The notes under the pieces are model-generated. The model was not told the DNA's origin. It saw only the letters and a list, made by a program, of their open reading frames with translations, and made no database searches. Position numbers and translations under genes: made by a program. Positions 1 through 10,456 of a DNA stretch of 64,000 nucleotides are shown here, in pieces (positions within the stretch are counted from its first letter, which is position 1; each line of letters opens with the position of its first letter). Location: the NCBI GenBank assembly GCA_015488535.1, contig WFNP01000030.1, positions 23,754 to 87,753 on the forward strand. The letters are read 5' to 3'. The stretch comes from Nitratifractor sp. GTDB taxonomy: Bacteria > Campylobacterota > Campylobacteria > Campylobacterales > Sulfurovaceae.

Positions 1-282
1 ATATTCAAAGATGTGATTGATTACTCATCCAACTCTGTAGATGATTATGAGTTGGAGACTAGTATATATGATTTTCGTCATGAAATAGATGATGAGCAAT
101 CTTATGCTTATTTAAAAATAGGTTTTAGACTATTAAACAGTGAAAATAAAAAAATTGTGAAACATAAAATCTTTGAATACAGAGTGACCTGTGAGAGTGT
201 AGATGCCAAAGGTTTTGTCAAGGCAGTAAAAGAGATAAATAACAAATTGGCAAGAGATTTGATAAATTGGCTTAAAAACTGA
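1..282 (+). CDS. ABC-type transport auxiliary lipoprotein (3' part only)
   Basis: The reading frame is open from the first base, so the true start and any lipobox lie upstream of the window. A GTG at 13 is in frame but has no reason to be the start. The visible 94 residues end in a pattern (FEYRV..ESVDAKGFVKAVKEINNKLARDLINWL) that resembles the C-terminus of the ABC_trans_aux/PqiC family. Those are periplasmic lipoproteins that work with MlaE/MlaF/MlaD-like lipid transporters. The Mla-like partners would be expected just upstream, outside the window. The family call rests on a short tail and is tentative. Confidence 0.55.
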   Translation: MFKDVIDYSSNSVDDYELETSIYDFRHEIDDEQSYAYLKIGFRLLNSENKKIVKHKIFEYRVTCESVDAKGFVKAVKEINNKLARDLINWLKN

Positions 283-300
283 TATTTTGGATAATTGGAT

Positions 301-645
301 ATGAATTTTGATTTAAATACTTTATTGGAAAAGTTTGCATTGAATGATTTACCGTATCTTGAGATGAGCGGAGGTTTTTTGATAGGATTGTCAGTTGGAT
401 ATGCTCTGAAAAAGAGTATTAAGATTATTCTGTTTTTACTTGGAGCAGTCATTATTTTGCTGTTTGTTTTGCAAAATCAGCATATTATCACTATAGACAA
501 GCAGGGATTAGAGCATAGTATATCTCATTGGGGATTTCAAGTCAAAGAGTTTGCCTCGTTTTTGAAAGAGAAAGTTTCACAATACCATACCAGCAGTAAA
601 TTGTCTGCCGGAACGGGATTTTTAATAGGATTAAAGGCGGGTTGA
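301..645 (+). CDS. FUN14 family membrane protein
   Basis: A small protein of about 114 residues. It has a glycine-rich hydrophobic segment (GGFLIGLSVGYALKKSIKI), a second hydrophobic stretch right after it, an amphipathic middle, and a third glycine-rich segment at the C-terminus (GTGFLIGLKAG). This arrangement matches the FUN14 (FUNDC1-like) family, whose bacterial role is unknown. The ATG at 301 is preferred; a TTG at 295 is also in frame. The stop overlaps the next start by one base (TGATG), so translation is probably coupled to queH. It probably lies in the inner membrane. Confidence 0.7.
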   Translation: MNFDLNTLLEKFALNDLPYLEMSGGFLIGLSVGYALKKSIKIILFLLGAVIILLFVLQNQHIITIDKQGLEHSISHWGFQVKEFASFLKEKVSQYHTSSKLSAGTGFLIGLKAG

Positions 646-1730
646 TGTTGGTTCATATATGTTGTGCGGTAGATAGTCACTATTTTTTGGAAAAAATCAA
701 AGCAGATTATCCTGATGAGGAGTTGATAGCATTTTTTTATGACCCAAATATCCATCCATACAGTGAATATTATCTTAGGCTTTTGGAAGCAAAAAGAAGC
801 TGTAAAATGTTGGGAGTTGAGCTAATTGAGGGTGAGTATGATGTAGAGGCTTGGCTAAATGCTGTCAGGGGATATGAAAAAGAGCCGGAAAAGGGTAAAA
901 GATGCTCTCTTTGCTTTGACAGGCGTTTTGAAGTAAGTGCCAAAACAGCATCAGAGTTAGGACATAAAAGTTTTACATCAACTCTACTCACTTCACCAAA
1001 AAAATCATTGGAGCAGTTAAAAAGAGCAGGAGATGAGATAGCCTCAAAATATGGCATAAAGTTTATATCTCCAGATTATCGTAAAGCCTCCGGTACACAA
1101 TACCAAAATATGATAGCCAAAAGAGATGCTCTGTATCGTCAGGACTATTGCGGATGTATATATGCACTCAATATGCAAAGAGACAGTCAAAACAGATTGG
1201 CTGATGAGTTGTTTTGTCCAGTATCAGCTCAAATTCAACCAGAATCTATCGAAGAGAGAATATCTGTGTATGAGAAACGAATTGAGTTGGAAGAGCAAGG
1301 AGTTGAGTATAAAATAGTCAAAGAGAGATTTTTAAATTGGAGATTGGAGTATGCTTTGTTGAAAGTAAAATCAGACAGCATACCTTGCCATATCCTGCCA
1401 TATTCGACTATGAAAGGTAGCTATTGTAGAGGAAAGATTGAATATATCATTGATGATATAGCTTATATGAATCGCAATGAAATCAAATTTGTAACCCTAA
1501 AAAGATATAACCAACTTGCAGACAGACTATATAATGATATAAAAGAGTTAATATTCAATCCTCCATCATTTGAGACAGAAATCATGATAAGAAGGGCTTT
1601 GTTATCAAATGATTACTCTATGAGTACTGTTATCGTAGTAGATGAGATACCTGATAAAAAGATAGAATTTATCATGGAAGCAAGAGCCTATGAAGATGTT
1701 AAAGATATACTTATAGAATTAAAATCATAA
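645..1730 (+). CDS. queH: epoxyqueuosine reductase QueH with C-terminal extension
   Basis: QueH (DUF208) reduces epoxyqueuosine to queuosine, the last step of the tRNA wobble modification, and is the non-homologous replacement for QueG. The metal/cluster cysteines are visible: Cys6-Cys7 (HICCA), Cys87 and Cys90 (RCSLCF) and Cys169/Cys171 (YCGC). A core QueH is roughly 200 residues, whereas this protein has 361. The last ~180 residues carry no motif I recognise and may be a separate domain. Start ATG overlaps the FUN14 stop; a TTG three bases upstream is also possible. Confidence 0.85.
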   Translation: MLVHICCAVDSHYFLEKIKADYPDEELIAFFYDPNIHPYSEYYLRLLEAKRSCKMLGVELIEGEYDVEAWLNAVRGYEKEPEKGKRCSLCFDRRFEVSAKTASELGHKSFTSTLLTSPKKSLEQLKRAGDEIASKYGIKFISPDYRKASGTQYQNMIAKRDALYRQDYCGCIYALNMQRDSQNRLADELFCPVSAQIQPESIEERISVYEKRIELEEQGVEYKIVKERFLNWRLEYALLKVKSDSIPCHILPYSTMKGSYCRGKIEYIIDDIAYMNRNEIKFVTLKRYNQLADRLYNDIKELIFNPPSFETEIMIRRALLSNDYSMSTVIVVDEIPDKKIEFIMEARAYEDVKDILIELKS

Positions 1731-1757
1731 ATCATAAATATTATTTTTTTGTGTTAT

Positions 1758-1784
1758 TGATACATTATCTTTGAAAGTGTATCA
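1758..1784. repeat. inverted repeat between queH and fabZ
   Basis: A perfect 7-bp inverted repeat, TGATACA and TGTATCA, is separated by 13 bases in the 142-base gap between queH and fabZ. It could be an operator half-site pair or a weak hairpin after queH. No T-run follows, so a strong terminator is unlikely. Confidence 0.3.
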
Positions 1785-1872
1785 TCTATATTTATAAAAG
1801 ATAAAGAGTTTTTCAACCCAAGTTGGATAAAATAAGAGTGAAAAAATAATAGTTTTATAAAAGGTAAAAAGA

Positions 1873-2319
1873 TTGTATAGTGTAACAGATATTCAGAAAA
1901 TATTACCGCATAGGTATCCGTTTTTATTGGTAGATAGAATTACCAGTGTGGAAGAGGGCAAAAGTATAGAAGGATATAAAAATATCTCTATCTCTGAGCC
2001 TGTATTTCAGGGACACTTTCCAGATCATCCCATATATCCGGGAGTGATGATTATAGAGGGTATGGCACAAGCCGGAGGAGTATTGGCATTTAAAAGTATG
2101 GATGCTGATGGGCAAAAGGACACAGAGAACAAAGTAGTCTATTTTATGAGTATAGACAAAGCCAAGTTCAGAGCACCTGTAACTCCAGGTGACAAACTTG
2201 TATATAGATTGAGTGTCATTAGAAACAAAGGTGCTGTATGGCATCTTGAAGGTAAAGCTTTTGTAGATGATAAACTTGTAGCAGAAGCTGAATTAAAAGC
2301 GATGATAGTAGATAAATAG
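1873..2319 (+). CDS. fabZ: 3-hydroxyacyl-ACP dehydratase FabZ
   Basis: FabZ dehydrates 3-hydroxyacyl-ACP in type II fatty acid synthesis. The hot-dog-fold signature is clear: [12 protein letters not shown] near residue 11, then [16 protein letters not shown] with catalytic His48 and Glu62. The 148-residue length is normal. The start is a TTG, supported by an AAGGT ribosome site nine bases upstream and by the usual N-terminal spacing before LPHR. lpxA begins two bases after the stop, as expected for the common fabZ-lpxA pair that draws on 3-hydroxyacyl-ACP. Confidence 0.95.
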   Translation: MYSVTDIQKILPHRYPFLLVDRITSVEEGKSIEGYKNISISEPVFQGHFPDHPIYPGVMIIEGMAQAGGVLAFKSMDADGQKDTENKVVYFMSIDKAKFRAPVTPGDKLVYRLSVIRNKGAVWHLEGKAFVDDKLVAEAELKAMIVDK

Positions 2320-2321
2320 TA

Positions 2322-3119
2322 TTGGAAAATGAATTGATACACAAAACCGCTGTGATAGAAGATGGAGCCGTTATATCAGACGGTGTAGAGATAGGTGCAT
2401 ATACATACATCGGTCGTAATGTGAAAATAGCCAAAGGTTGTAAGATATCTTCGCATACTTTGATAGATGGATATACAGAGATAGGAGAAGATACACAGAT
2501 ATTTTCTCATGCAGTTATAGGCTCTATTCCACAGGATTTGAAATACAAGGGTGAAAAGGTATATCTCAAGATAGGAAGCAGAAACCTTATAAGAGAATTT
2601 ACCCTTATAAATCCAGGCACAGAGGGTGGAGGTGGCATTACACAAATAGGAGATGATAATCTCCTGATGGGATATGTCCATATTGCCCATGATGTAAAAA
2701 TTGGTAATAGATGTATCCTTGCAAATGCCGCTACACTTGCAGGGCATGTGGAGCTGGGCAACGGTGTGGTTATAGGCGGACTTACACCAGTGCATCAATT
2801 TGTCAAAATAGGTGATTTGGCTATGATTGCCGGAGCCAGTGCCTTGAGCCAGGATATACCTCCATTTTGTATGGCAGAAGGCAACAGAGCTATTGTCAGA
2901 GGATTGAATCTGACAGGTTTGAGAAGAGCATTGGATAGAAAAGATATAGATGATATTAAAAGAGCTTACAGAGAGCTTTTTGAGAGTAACAAACCGTTAA
3001 GAGAGAGTGCTGAAGATTTGTTACAAAACAGTAATTCAGAATATGTAAAGAGTATGTGTAGATTTATTTTGGAATCAAAGCGTGGAATACCATTTAAAAG
3101 GAAATTAGATGTCAATTAA
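2322..3119 (+). CDS. lpxA: UDP-N-acetylglucosamine acyltransferase LpxA
   Basis: LpxA adds the 3-hydroxyacyl chain to UDP-GlcNAc, the first step of lipid A synthesis in the cytoplasm. The N-terminal two thirds consist of hexapeptide repeats of a left-handed beta helix. The active-site segment reads [16 protein letters not shown], and His123 corresponds to the catalytic His125 of E. coli LpxA. The C-terminal helices follow from about residue 195. The 265-residue length fits. The start is a TTG two bases after fabZ; the next in-frame TTG at 2334 is an alternative. The end overlaps clpX by 11 bases. Confidence 0.94.
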   Translation: MENELIHKTAVIEDGAVISDGVEIGAYTYIGRNVKIAKGCKISSHTLIDGYTEIGEDTQIFSHAVIGSIPQDLKYKGEKVYLKIGSRNLIREFTLINPGTEGGGGITQIGDDNLLMGYVHIAHDVKIGNRCILANAATLAGHVELGNGVVIGGLTPVHQFVKIGDLAMIAGASALSQDIPPFCMAEGNRAIVRGLNLTGLRRALDRKDIDDIKRAYRELFESNKPLRESAEDLLQNSNSEYVKSMCRFILESKRGIPFKRKLDVN

Positions 3120-4326
3120 AAAGTGTAGTTTTTGCGAAAGTGTAGAGAGAGATGAAAATCCTCTGCTTGCAGGCAAGAATTCCGTATATATATGTCGTAA
3201 CTGTGTAGTCTCTGCATATAAAATATTTTTCGGTGATCCTGAAGAAGAGACAAAAAAAGAGTTTAATCCAAAATTGATTATGCCAAAAGATTTGAAAAAT
3301 ATGTTGGATGATTATGTAATAGGGCAGGATGAAGCTAAAAAGACTCTATCAGTAGCAGTATATAATCACTATAAAAGAATATTTAAAAAAGTAGAAGATG
3401 ATGATATTGAAATAGCAAAATCCAATATTTTGCTAATTGGTCCTACAGGAAGCGGAAAAACACTTTTGGCTCAAAGTATCGCAAGATTTTTAGATGTGCC
3501 TATTGCCATAGCAGATGCTACAAATTTGACAGAAGCCGGATATGTAGGTGAAGATGTAGAAAATATCTTAACCAAACTACTTCAGGCAGCCGATGGTGAT
3601 ATAGAAAAAGCTGAAAAGGGGATAGTATTTATTGATGAGATAGATAAGATTGCCAGACTAGGTGAAAATCGCTCTATTACAAGAGATGTATCTGGTGAAG
3701 GTGTCCAACAGGCACTGCTTAAAATTATTGAAGGTTCTCTCGTAAATATTCCACCAAAAGGTGGTAGAAAACATCCTAATCAAGACTTTATACAGATAGA
3801 TACATCAAATATACTCTTTATTTGTGGTGGTGCATTTGACGGATTGAATGATATCATCAAACGAAGAATGGGTGGCAACACTATGGGCTTTGGTCAAAAA
3901 CAGCATACCAAAGAGGAAGAAGAGAGTATGATACATTTTGTAGAGCCTGATGATTTGGTGGCTTTTGGTTTGATTCCGGAGCTTATAGGAAGACTTCATG
4001 TAATAGCTACTCTTAATCCTATCGGAATTGAAGAGATGGTTAGAATTTTGACTGAGCCAAAAAATGCTTTGGTAAAGCAGTTTAAGAAACTGTTTGAACT
4101 TGACGGTGTAGAGTTGATATTTGAAGAAGAAGCACTCAGAGCAATAGCCAAAAAAGCTATTGAGAGAAAAACAGGAGCAAGAGGATTGCGTTCTATTATG
4201 GAAGAGATACTTCTGGATATAATGTATGAATTACCGGAATTGAGTGGATATGAAGTGGTTATTACCCCGGATGTCGTAGAAAAAGGTGAAACTCCGGTAT
4301 ATCTCAAGAAGAAAAAAAGTGCATAA
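3109..4326 (+). CDS. clpX: ATP-dependent Clp protease ATPase subunit ClpX
   Basis: ClpX unfolds tagged substrates and feeds them to ClpP. The N-terminal C4 zinc finger is intact (Cys6, Cys9, Cys29, Cys32). The AAA+ core shows Walker A GPTGSGKT at 111-118, Walker B FIDEID at 174-179, the RKHPNQ region and the [10 protein letters not shown] segment. Length 405 is normal. clpP is not adjacent. clpX sits between lipid A and cell-shape genes, an arrangement typical of Campylobacterota. Confidence 0.96.
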   Translation: MSIKKCSFCESVERDENPLLAGKNSVYICRNCVVSAYKIFFGDPEEETKKEFNPKLIMPKDLKNMLDDYVIGQDEAKKTLSVAVYNHYKRIFKKVEDDDIEIAKSNILLIGPTGSGKTLLAQSIARFLDVPIAIADATNLTEAGYVGEDVENILTKLLQAADGDIEKAEKGIVFIDEIDKIARLGENRSITRDVSGEGVQQALLKIIEGSLVNIPPKGGRKHPNQDFIQIDTSNILFICGGAFDGLNDIIKRRMGGNTMGFGQKQHTKEEEESMIHFVEPDDLVAFGLIPELIGRLHVIATLNPIGIEEMVRILTEPKNALVKQFKKLFELDGVELIFEEEALRAIAKKAIERKTGARGLRSIMEEILLDIMYELPELSGYEVVITPDVVEKGETPVYLKKKKSA

Positions 4327-4345
4327 GTAGCAAAGGGAAATAATT

Positions 4346-5386
4346 ATGGGAATTTTCAAAAATATATTTGGTATCTTTTCAAAGGATTTGGCGATAGACC
4401 TTGGGACGGCAAATACTCTTGTATTGGTCAAAGGGCAGGGTATCAGCATCAATGAGCCGTCAGTTGTAGCCATACAGGTGGATAAACATGGTCAAGAGCA
4501 TATACTGGCAGTTGGTCAGGAAGCCAAAAATATGGTAGGTAAGACTCCAGGTAATATCAAAGCAATAAGACCTATGAAAGATGGAGTTATTGCTGATTTT
4601 CATGTAACAGAGATGATGATAGAGTATTTTATTCACAAGGTTCACGGTAGAAAAAGCTTCTCATCTCCACGAGTTATTATCTGTGTCCCTTATGGATTGA
4701 CTCAGGTTGAGAGAAAAGCAGTAAGAGAATCTGCACTAAATGCAGGTGCAAGATATGTATATCTAATCGAAGAGCCTATGGCAGCAGCCATTGGGGCAGG
4801 ATTACCGGTAAAAGACCCTCAGGGTAACTTGGTTGTTGATATTGGTGGAGGGACTACTGAAATAGGTGTTATATCTCTTGGTGGTTTGGTATTGAGCAAA
4901 TCTATCAGGGTAGCAGGTGATGTATTGGATGCTTCAATATCAGATTATATTAAAAAGAGATTCAATCTGCTCATAGGTGACAGAGTAGCAGAAGAGCTCA
5001 AAATCAAAATCGGAACAGCCATTAAATTGGATGAAGAACTTACTACTATTGTGCGTGGTAGAGACCAGGTAGAGGGTGTATTGACATCTATTGAAGTAAC
5101 AAGTGAGCATATGAGAGAAGCCATGGCAGACCCTCTCAAACAGATTGCTGAAGCTCTTAAAAGTGTATTGGAGCAGACACCTCCGGATCTTGCAGGTGAT
5201 ATTGTGGAAAACGGTGTTGTATTGACAGGAGGCGGAGCATTGATAAGAGGGCTAGACAAGTATCTGTCTGATATAGTCAAATTACCTGTATATATAGCCG
5301 AAGACCCTCTTTTGGCAGTAGCAAAAGGTACAGGCAAAGCACTTGATGAGTTAGATTTATTACAGCAGACCACATTTGAAGATTGA
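4346..5386 (+). CDS. mreB: rod shape-determining protein MreB
   Basis: A bacterial actin that organises lateral wall synthesis. Actin-superfamily motifs are present: DLGTANTLV near residue 16 (phosphate 1), DIGGGTTEIGVISLGG near residue 167 (phosphate 2) and the late VLTGGGALIRGLDKYL adenosine motif. 346 residues is the usual length. It begins 19 bases after clpX, with AAAGGGAA as ribosome site, and is followed by mreC after 17 bases. mreD/rodA are not seen in the window. Confidence 0.96.
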   Translation: MGIFKNIFGIFSKDLAIDLGTANTLVLVKGQGISINEPSVVAIQVDKHGQEHILAVGQEAKNMVGKTPGNIKAIRPMKDGVIADFHVTEMMIEYFIHKVHGRKSFSSPRVIICVPYGLTQVERKAVRESALNAGARYVYLIEEPMAAAIGAGLPVKDPQGNLVVDIGGGTTEIGVISLGGLVLSKSIRVAGDVLDASISDYIKKRFNLLIGDRVAEELKIKIGTAIKLDEELTTIVRGRDQVEGVLTSIEVTSEHMREAMADPLKQIAEALKSVLEQTPPDLAGDIVENGVVLTGGGALIRGLDKYLSDIVKLPVYIAEDPLLAVAKGTGKALDELDLLQQTTFED

Positions 5387-5403
5387 GAGTCGGATAGCGC
5401 CTG

Positions 5404-6585
5404 ATGAAATCAAAACTGCTTTTTGTACTGGCGCTGATACTCTTATTGTTTGTTTTGATGATTCAAAACAATAAATTTGTCAGAAATCTTGCACTTGAAT
5501 TTGTAAATCCCCTCAAAAAAGATTATAAACACTTCAGTAACAAAGTAGAGAGTGCAGGGCATACCTATCTGTTTCAAAAAGAGACTATCAAAAGATTACA
5601 AAAAGAGAATAGAAAACTCAGAAATTATCTATTTGACCAGAGTCATTATCTCAGACAGCTCTCTGTCGTATTTAATAAATTACCATATCTGTCAAAACTT
5701 CCATATAAAAGTATAGTGCTTGTAGATACCATCTCTTATGTCAAATTGAATAAACTAGATACCATACTTTTGACTATGCCCAAAAAAGTCAAATTGAAAG
5801 AGGGTAAAACATACGGTTTGATTCAAGATGAAGTGGTAGCAGGAACTGCAAGAGTAGATCATGGTAATCTTTACGGATTTCTTACCTCCAGCAGTGAGTG
5901 TATGTTTGGTGTATTTGTAGGTCCAAAGAGGATACCGGGAGTAGCAAAAGGTATTGACAAGAATATAATGGAAGTAGATTTCATACCAAAATGGGCAAAT
6001 GTCAAAAATGGAGATATTGTAGAGACAAGTGGATTGGATAATATCTTTTTTGCAAATGTGCCTGTAGGAGAAGTTACCAAAGTAGTAGAAGAGGGAAGTT
6101 ATAAAAAGTTGTATATTAAAACTTATGCCGATACCATTCACCCTAATCTCTTTTTCCTGATTACTGACCCAAAACCATATCTGGTATCTGTATATGATCA
6201 AAACAAGACCAATTTGGATGATGAGTATGAGTTTGAAGATCAAAAACCTGTATCAAACGATAAAAATTTGAGTAGTATTCCTGTAATGATTCAGACAAAA
6301 GATTTAGAGATTGACCCATCAGAGTTTGAGATACCACATGAAGAGGCACCTAAAAGACCGAAGATTGTAGCTCCAACAAAGCCTAAAAAAATAAAACCAA
6401 AGCCTGTAGAGAAAAAACCTGTAACAATAAAAAAATCTGTAACAGTAAAAAAACCTACAGATATCAAATCAAAGCCATCTGTTGATGCCGTAAACAAAGA
6501 GCAGAATAAGCAGAAGAAAAAACCTAAAAAAACGCAAAAGAAAAAAAGACCTTCACCATTTGATATACTGAGAGTAGGCTTTTAA
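5404..6585 (+). CDS. mreC: rod shape-determining protein MreC with basic C-terminal tail
   Basis: MreC links MreB to the periplasmic wall machinery. It has an N-terminal membrane anchor (residues ~4-21), a coiled-coil region (~45-75) and the double beta-barrel domain to about residue 265. From about residue 275 to the end it carries a long low-complexity tail of Lys, Pro and Val (repeated KPK/KKP motifs), so its 393 residues exceed the more usual 250-350. It ends DILRVGF. It is probably co-transcribed with mreB. Confidence 0.9.
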   Translation: MKSKLLFVLALILLLFVLMIQNNKFVRNLALEFVNPLKKDYKHFSNKVESAGHTYLFQKETIKRLQKENRKLRNYLFDQSHYLRQLSVVFNKLPYLSKLPYKSIVLVDTISYVKLNKLDTILLTMPKKVKLKEGKTYGLIQDEVVAGTARVDHGNLYGFLTSSSECMFGVFVGPKRIPGVAKGIDKNIMEVDFIPKWANVKNGDIVETSGLDNIFFANVPVGEVTKVVEEGSYKKLYIKTYADTIHPNLFFLITDPKPYLVSVYDQNKTNLDDEYEFEDQKPVSNDKNLSSIPVMIQTKDLEIDPSEFEIPHEEAPKRPKIVAPTKPKKIKPKPVEKKPVTIKKSVTVKKPTDIKSKPSVDAVNKEQNKQKKKPKKTQKKKRPSPFDILRVGF

Positions 6586-6631
6586 TATATTACAAATCTG
6601 GCTTATTAAGAGCCTTTTTTGGGCTTTTGGG

Positions 6632-6637
6632 TATAAT
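6632..6637 (+). promoter_or_regulatory. -10 box upstream of carB
   Basis: A TATAAT preceded by TTTTGGG lies 29 bases before the carB ATG. Just upstream, at 6609-6627, AGCC and GGCT around a T-run could form a small hairpin ending the mreC transcript. No clear -35 is seen, as is usual in Campylobacterota. Confidence 0.55.
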
Positions 6638-6665
6638 CTCTTTTTAAAAAATAAGGTTGCTATCT

Positions 6666-9600
6666 ATGCCAAAAAGAGAAGATATCAAAACAATTCTCCT
6701 GATAGGTTCTGGACCTATCGTAATAGGTCAAGCGTGTGAATTTGACTACTCCGGCACACAAGCTGCAAAAACTCTAAAAGAGTTGGGTTATCGTGTAGTT
6801 CTTATCAATTCCAACCCCGCTACAATTATGACTGACCCTGAATTTGCCGATCGGACATATATTGAACCAATAGATGAAGATATTATCTCAGAGATAATCA
6901 AAAAAGAGTCTGTTGATGCAATACTTCCAACGATGGGAGGACAGACAGCTCTTAATGTAGCTATGAGTATGTATGAAAAGGGTATGCTTGAAGGGATTGA
7001 GTTTTTAGGGGCAAATCCCGAAGCTATTAAAAAGGGTGAAGACAGACAAGCTTTTAAAGAGGCTATGCAAAAAATCGGTATGGATTTACCAATTTCAAAA
7101 TATGCCTATAATTTAGATGAAGCTATAGATGCTGCAAAAGAGATAGGTTTTCCTCTTATAATCAGAGCCTCATATACCCTTGCCGGTGGTGGTAGTGGTG
7201 TAGCCTATAATATGGATGAGTTTAAAGAGATAGCAAAAGGTGGATTAGAAGCCAGTCCAATAAGTGAAATTTTGATAGAAGAGTCTTTGCTTGGTTGGAA
7301 AGAGTATGAAATGGAGGTTATCAGAGATAGAGAAGATAACTGTATTATTGTATGCTCAATCGAAAATCTTGACCCTATGGGGGTGCATACAGGAGACTCT
7401 ATCACAATAGCACCTGCTCTTACACTTACAGATAAAGAGTATCAAAGAATGAGAGATGCAAGTTTCAAAATCCTCAGAGAGATAGGTGTAGATACAGGTG
7501 GCTCCAATGTTCAATTTTCTATCAATCCACAAACAGGCAGAATGATAGTAATTGAGATGAATCCACGAGTTAGCCGTTCTTCTGCTCTTGCTTCCAAAGC
7601 TACCGGATATCCTATTGCAAAAGTAGCTACTCTTTTGGCAGTAGGATTTACACTAGATGAGATAAAAAATGATATCACAGGCACACCTGCAAGTTTTGAG
7701 CCAGTAATTGATTATATTGTTACAAAAATTCCTCGATTTACATTTGAAAAATTCCCAATGGCAGACTCTACTTTGACAACAGCTATGAAGTCTGTTGGTG
7801 AAGTTATGAGTATAGGCAGGACATTTAAAGAGTCTTTTCAAAAAGCACTGGTATCTCTTGAGACTGGATTGATAGGATTTAACAGTATAGATTGTGATGA
7901 AGATACTCTAAAAAGAGAGATTAGAAGACCAAATGCCGATAGAGTATTATATATTTATGAAGCTCTTAAAAGAGGTATGAGTGTAGAGGAGATTTATGAA
8001 CTTTGTAAGATTGACAGATGGTTTTTGTATCAGTTTGAAGAGTTGGTAGAGTCTCAAAACAGTATATCAATAGAGACACTCAACGATGCCAAGCAACTAA
8101 GAAGACTTAAATGTGAAGGTTTCAGTGATGCAATGATAGCCTCTGTAATTAATGAAAAAGAGGGATTGAAGTTAAATGAAAATGATATATATACCGCAAG
8201 AGTCAAGCATGGAGTAAAGCATCACTATAATGAGGTAGATACTTGTGCGGCAGAGTTTGAAGCATTGACTCCATATCTATACTCAACTATGAGTATATCA
8301 AGTGATTGCAATATTGGAAGAGTGCCAAATAGTGATAAGAAAAAAGTATTGGTAATTGGTGGCGGTCCAAACAGAATAGGGCAGGGGATTGAGTTTGATT
8401 ACTGTTGTGTTCATGCCTCTTATGCTCTTGAAGATATGGATATAGAATCGATTATGTATAACTGTAACCCTGAAACTGTTTCAACCGATTATGATACCAG
8501 TGATGTATTATATTTTGAGCCGATAGATTTTGAGCATGTCAGAAGCGTAATTGAGCTTGAAAATCCAGATGGGGTAATTGTCCATTTTGGAGGTCAAACA
8601 CCTTTGAAACTTGCAAAACAATTAACTGCAATGGGAGCTAAAATAGTAGGAACTCCTGCCAAAGTAATTGATTTGGCAGAAGATAGAGAGAAATTCTCTG
8701 CATTTATTGAAGAGTTGGGATTAAGACAACCAGAAAACGGCACAGCCGTTACCAAAGAAGGAGCTATATCAATAGCCCAAAGAATAGGTTATCCTGTATT
8801 GGTTCGCCCCAGCTTCGTGCTTGGCGGTAGAGCAATGAGAACAGTCTATAATGATAAAGAGTTAAAAGAGTATATGGATGAGGCAGTGCAGGTATCTAAT
8901 GACTCTCCTGTATTGATAGATAAGTTTTTGGATAATGCAATAGAGTTGGATGTAGATGCCATTTGTGATGGCACAGATGTATATATCGGCTCAGTTATGC
9001 AACATATTGAAGAGGCAGGTATCCACTCTGGAGATAGTGCATGTTCTCTCCCTGCGGTATCTGTGCCACAAGATATAATTACTCAAATCAAAGAGCAGAC
9101 TATGAATATAGCCCTAAAACTTGGAGTAGTAGGGCTTTTAAATATACAGTATGCAATACACAAAAATGAGATTTATCTAATAGAGGTCAATCCACGAGCA
9201 TCAAGGACAGTCCCATTCGTATCCAAAGCTACTGGTGTGCCTTTGGCAAAAGTTGCCACAAGAGTAATGGTGAAGGGTAATCTAAGAGAAGCATTGGAGT
9301 ATTATGATACATTCAAAGTGGTAAATTACAAAACTACTCCAATGGAGCCAATTCTCAAAAATCATATAGCAATTAAGGAGGCGGTATTCCCATTTAATAA
9401 ATTACCGGGTTCAGATTTGATACTTGGACCAGAGATGAAATCTACGGGTGAAGTTATGGGAATTAGTAATAATTTTGGTATGAGTTTTGCAAAAAGTCAA
9501 TTTGCATCAAAAAATAAAATTCCATTATTAGGTAAGATATTTATCTCACTTACTGAGATGGATAAACCTTATGCCGGTGAAATTGGCTCAATGTTTGCTG

Positions 9601-9932
9601 AACTTGGATTTGAGATATACGCCACTTCTGGCACTCACAAAGCATTGGAATTGGCAGGAGTAGAGTCTAAAAAAGTATTGAAAATCAGTGAAGGCAGACC
9701 AAATATAGATGATATGATTAAAAATGAAGAGATAGTATTGGCTATAAATACAAGTGATAACAAATCATCAAAAGAGGATGCCAAAAAGATTAGACAATCA
9801 GTATTAGCTAACAATGTGGCATACTTTACTACCATAGCAGCGGCAAGAGCATCGGCATTGGCCATAAAAGAGTTGCAAAAAAATAGCGGTTGTATAGAGC
9901 CAAAAGCTTTACAGGATTATTTAAACGATTGA
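6666..9932 (+). CDS. carB: carbamoyl-phosphate synthase large subunit CarB
   Basis: CarB makes carbamoyl phosphate from bicarbonate, ammonia and two ATP for pyrimidine and arginine synthesis. The two ATP-grasp halves are visible, starting with [18 protein letters not shown] and, in the second half, [19 protein letters not shown]. The C-terminal MGS-like regulatory domain covers about the last 140 residues. The ATG at 6666 is preferred over an in-frame TTG at 6657, because the AAGGT ribosome site overlaps that TTG and MPKREDIK is the normal N-terminus. carA is not adjacent. The stop overlaps the next gene (TGATG). Confidence 0.97.
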   Translation: MPKREDIKTILLIGSGPIVIGQACEFDYSGTQAAKTLKELGYRVVLINSNPATIMTDPEFADRTYIEPIDEDIISEIIKKESVDAILPTMGGQTALNVAMSMYEKGMLEGIEFLGANPEAIKKGEDRQAFKEAMQKIGMDLPISKYAYNLDEAIDAAKEIGFPLIIRASYTLAGGGSGVAYNMDEFKEIAKGGLEASPISEILIEESLLGWKEYEMEVIRDREDNCIIVCSIENLDPMGVHTGDSITIAPALTLTDKEYQRMRDASFKILREIGVDTGGSNVQFSINPQTGRMIVIEMNPRVSRSSALASKATGYPIAKVATLLAVGFTLDEIKNDITGTPASFEPVIDYIVTKIPRFTFEKFPMADSTLTTAMKSVGEVMSIGRTFKESFQKALVSLETGLIGFNSIDCDEDTLKREIRRPNADRVLYIYEALKRGMSVEEIYELCKIDRWFLYQFEELVESQNSISIETLNDAKQLRRLKCEGFSDAMIASVINEKEGLKLNENDIYTARVKHGVKHHYNEVDTCAAEFEALTPYLYSTMSISSDCNIGRVPNSDKKKVLVIGGGPNRIGQGIEFDYCCVHASYALEDMDIESIMYNCNPETVSTDYDTSDVLYFEPIDFEHVRSVIELENPDGVIVHFGGQTPLKLAKQLTAMGAKIVGTPAKVIDLAEDREKFSAFIEELGLRQPENGTAVTKEGAISIAQRIGYPVLVRPSFVLGGRAMRTVYNDKELKEYMDEAVQVSNDSPVLIDKFLDNAIELDVDAICDGTDVYIGSVMQHIEEAGIHSGDSACSLPAVSVPQDIITQIKEQTMNIALKLGVVGLLNIQYAIHKNEIYLIEVNPRASRTVPFVSKATGVPLAKVATRVMVKGNLREALEYYDTFKVVNYKTTPMEPILKNHIAIKEAVFPFNKLPGSDLILGPEMKSTGEVMGISNNFGMSFAKSQFASKNKIPLLGKIFISLTEMDKPYAGEIGSMFAELGFEIYATSGTHKALELAGVESKKVLKISEGRPNIDDMIKNEEIVLAINTSDNKSSKEDAKKIRQSVLANNVAYFTTIAAARASALAIKELQKNSGCIEPKALQDYLND

Positions 9933-10366
9933 TGGATAAAGATATAGTAATACTCTCTCAAACCGACACTACTGTCGGTTTTTTGTCTCAAAATGCTCAT
10001 CGTATAGATAAAATAAAAGCCAGATTGGATGGAAAGAGTTATATTACAGCTCTTCCATCTTTTAGCTCATTAAAAAGCAGAACTGCAATCCCAAAAAAAT
10101 TTAGAAAATATGTAAGACGAGCCAATAAAACTACTTTTGTTTTTCCAAATGGAGAATCATTCAGAGTTATAAAAGATAAACAGCATCTGTTATTGATAAA
10201 AAGATATGGTTGGTTATATACTACTTCTGCAAATATCAGTGGCAAAGATATAGATTTGGAGTTTGCCAAAAATAAGGCTGATATCATTATATATCCTCTC
10301 ACCTCACATGGTAAAAGTTCGACTATAATCAAATTGGGCAGAGATAGAAAGAGAAGAATAAGATAA
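9932..10366 (+). CDS. short Sua5/YciO/YrdC/YwlC family protein
   Basis: The YrdC fold is indicated by SQTDTTVGFLS near the N-terminus, at the place of the family's P-T-D-T-x-Y-G-L, and by TSANISGK near residue 105. The protein has only 144 residues against 180-200 or more for TsaC/Sua5. The lysine/arginine cluster that binds ATP/threonine near the N-terminus (KxR) is replaced by RLDGKSYI. It may be a divergent L-threonylcarbamoyladenylate synthase or a YciO-like paralogue. The start overlaps the carB stop by one base. Confidence 0.65.
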   Translation: MDKDIVILSQTDTTVGFLSQNAHRIDKIKARLDGKSYITALPSFSSLKSRTAIPKKFRKYVRRANKTTFVFPNGESFRVIKDKQHLLLIKRYGWLYTTSANISGKDIDLEFAKNKADIIIYPLTSHGKSSTIIKLGRDRKRRIR

Positions 10367-10456
10367 AAGTAAAAGCTTGTTAATAAGATTTATTTGCTGA
10401 TGTTATGTATATAACTTGAGAGAACTATAATTTAATGCAATTTAATTTGGGGAGGG

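Noticed and set aside
9890..9931. Upstream extension of the YrdC protein into carB
   Set aside because: The extension overlaps the conserved carB 3' end; the ATG coupled to the carB stop is a better start.
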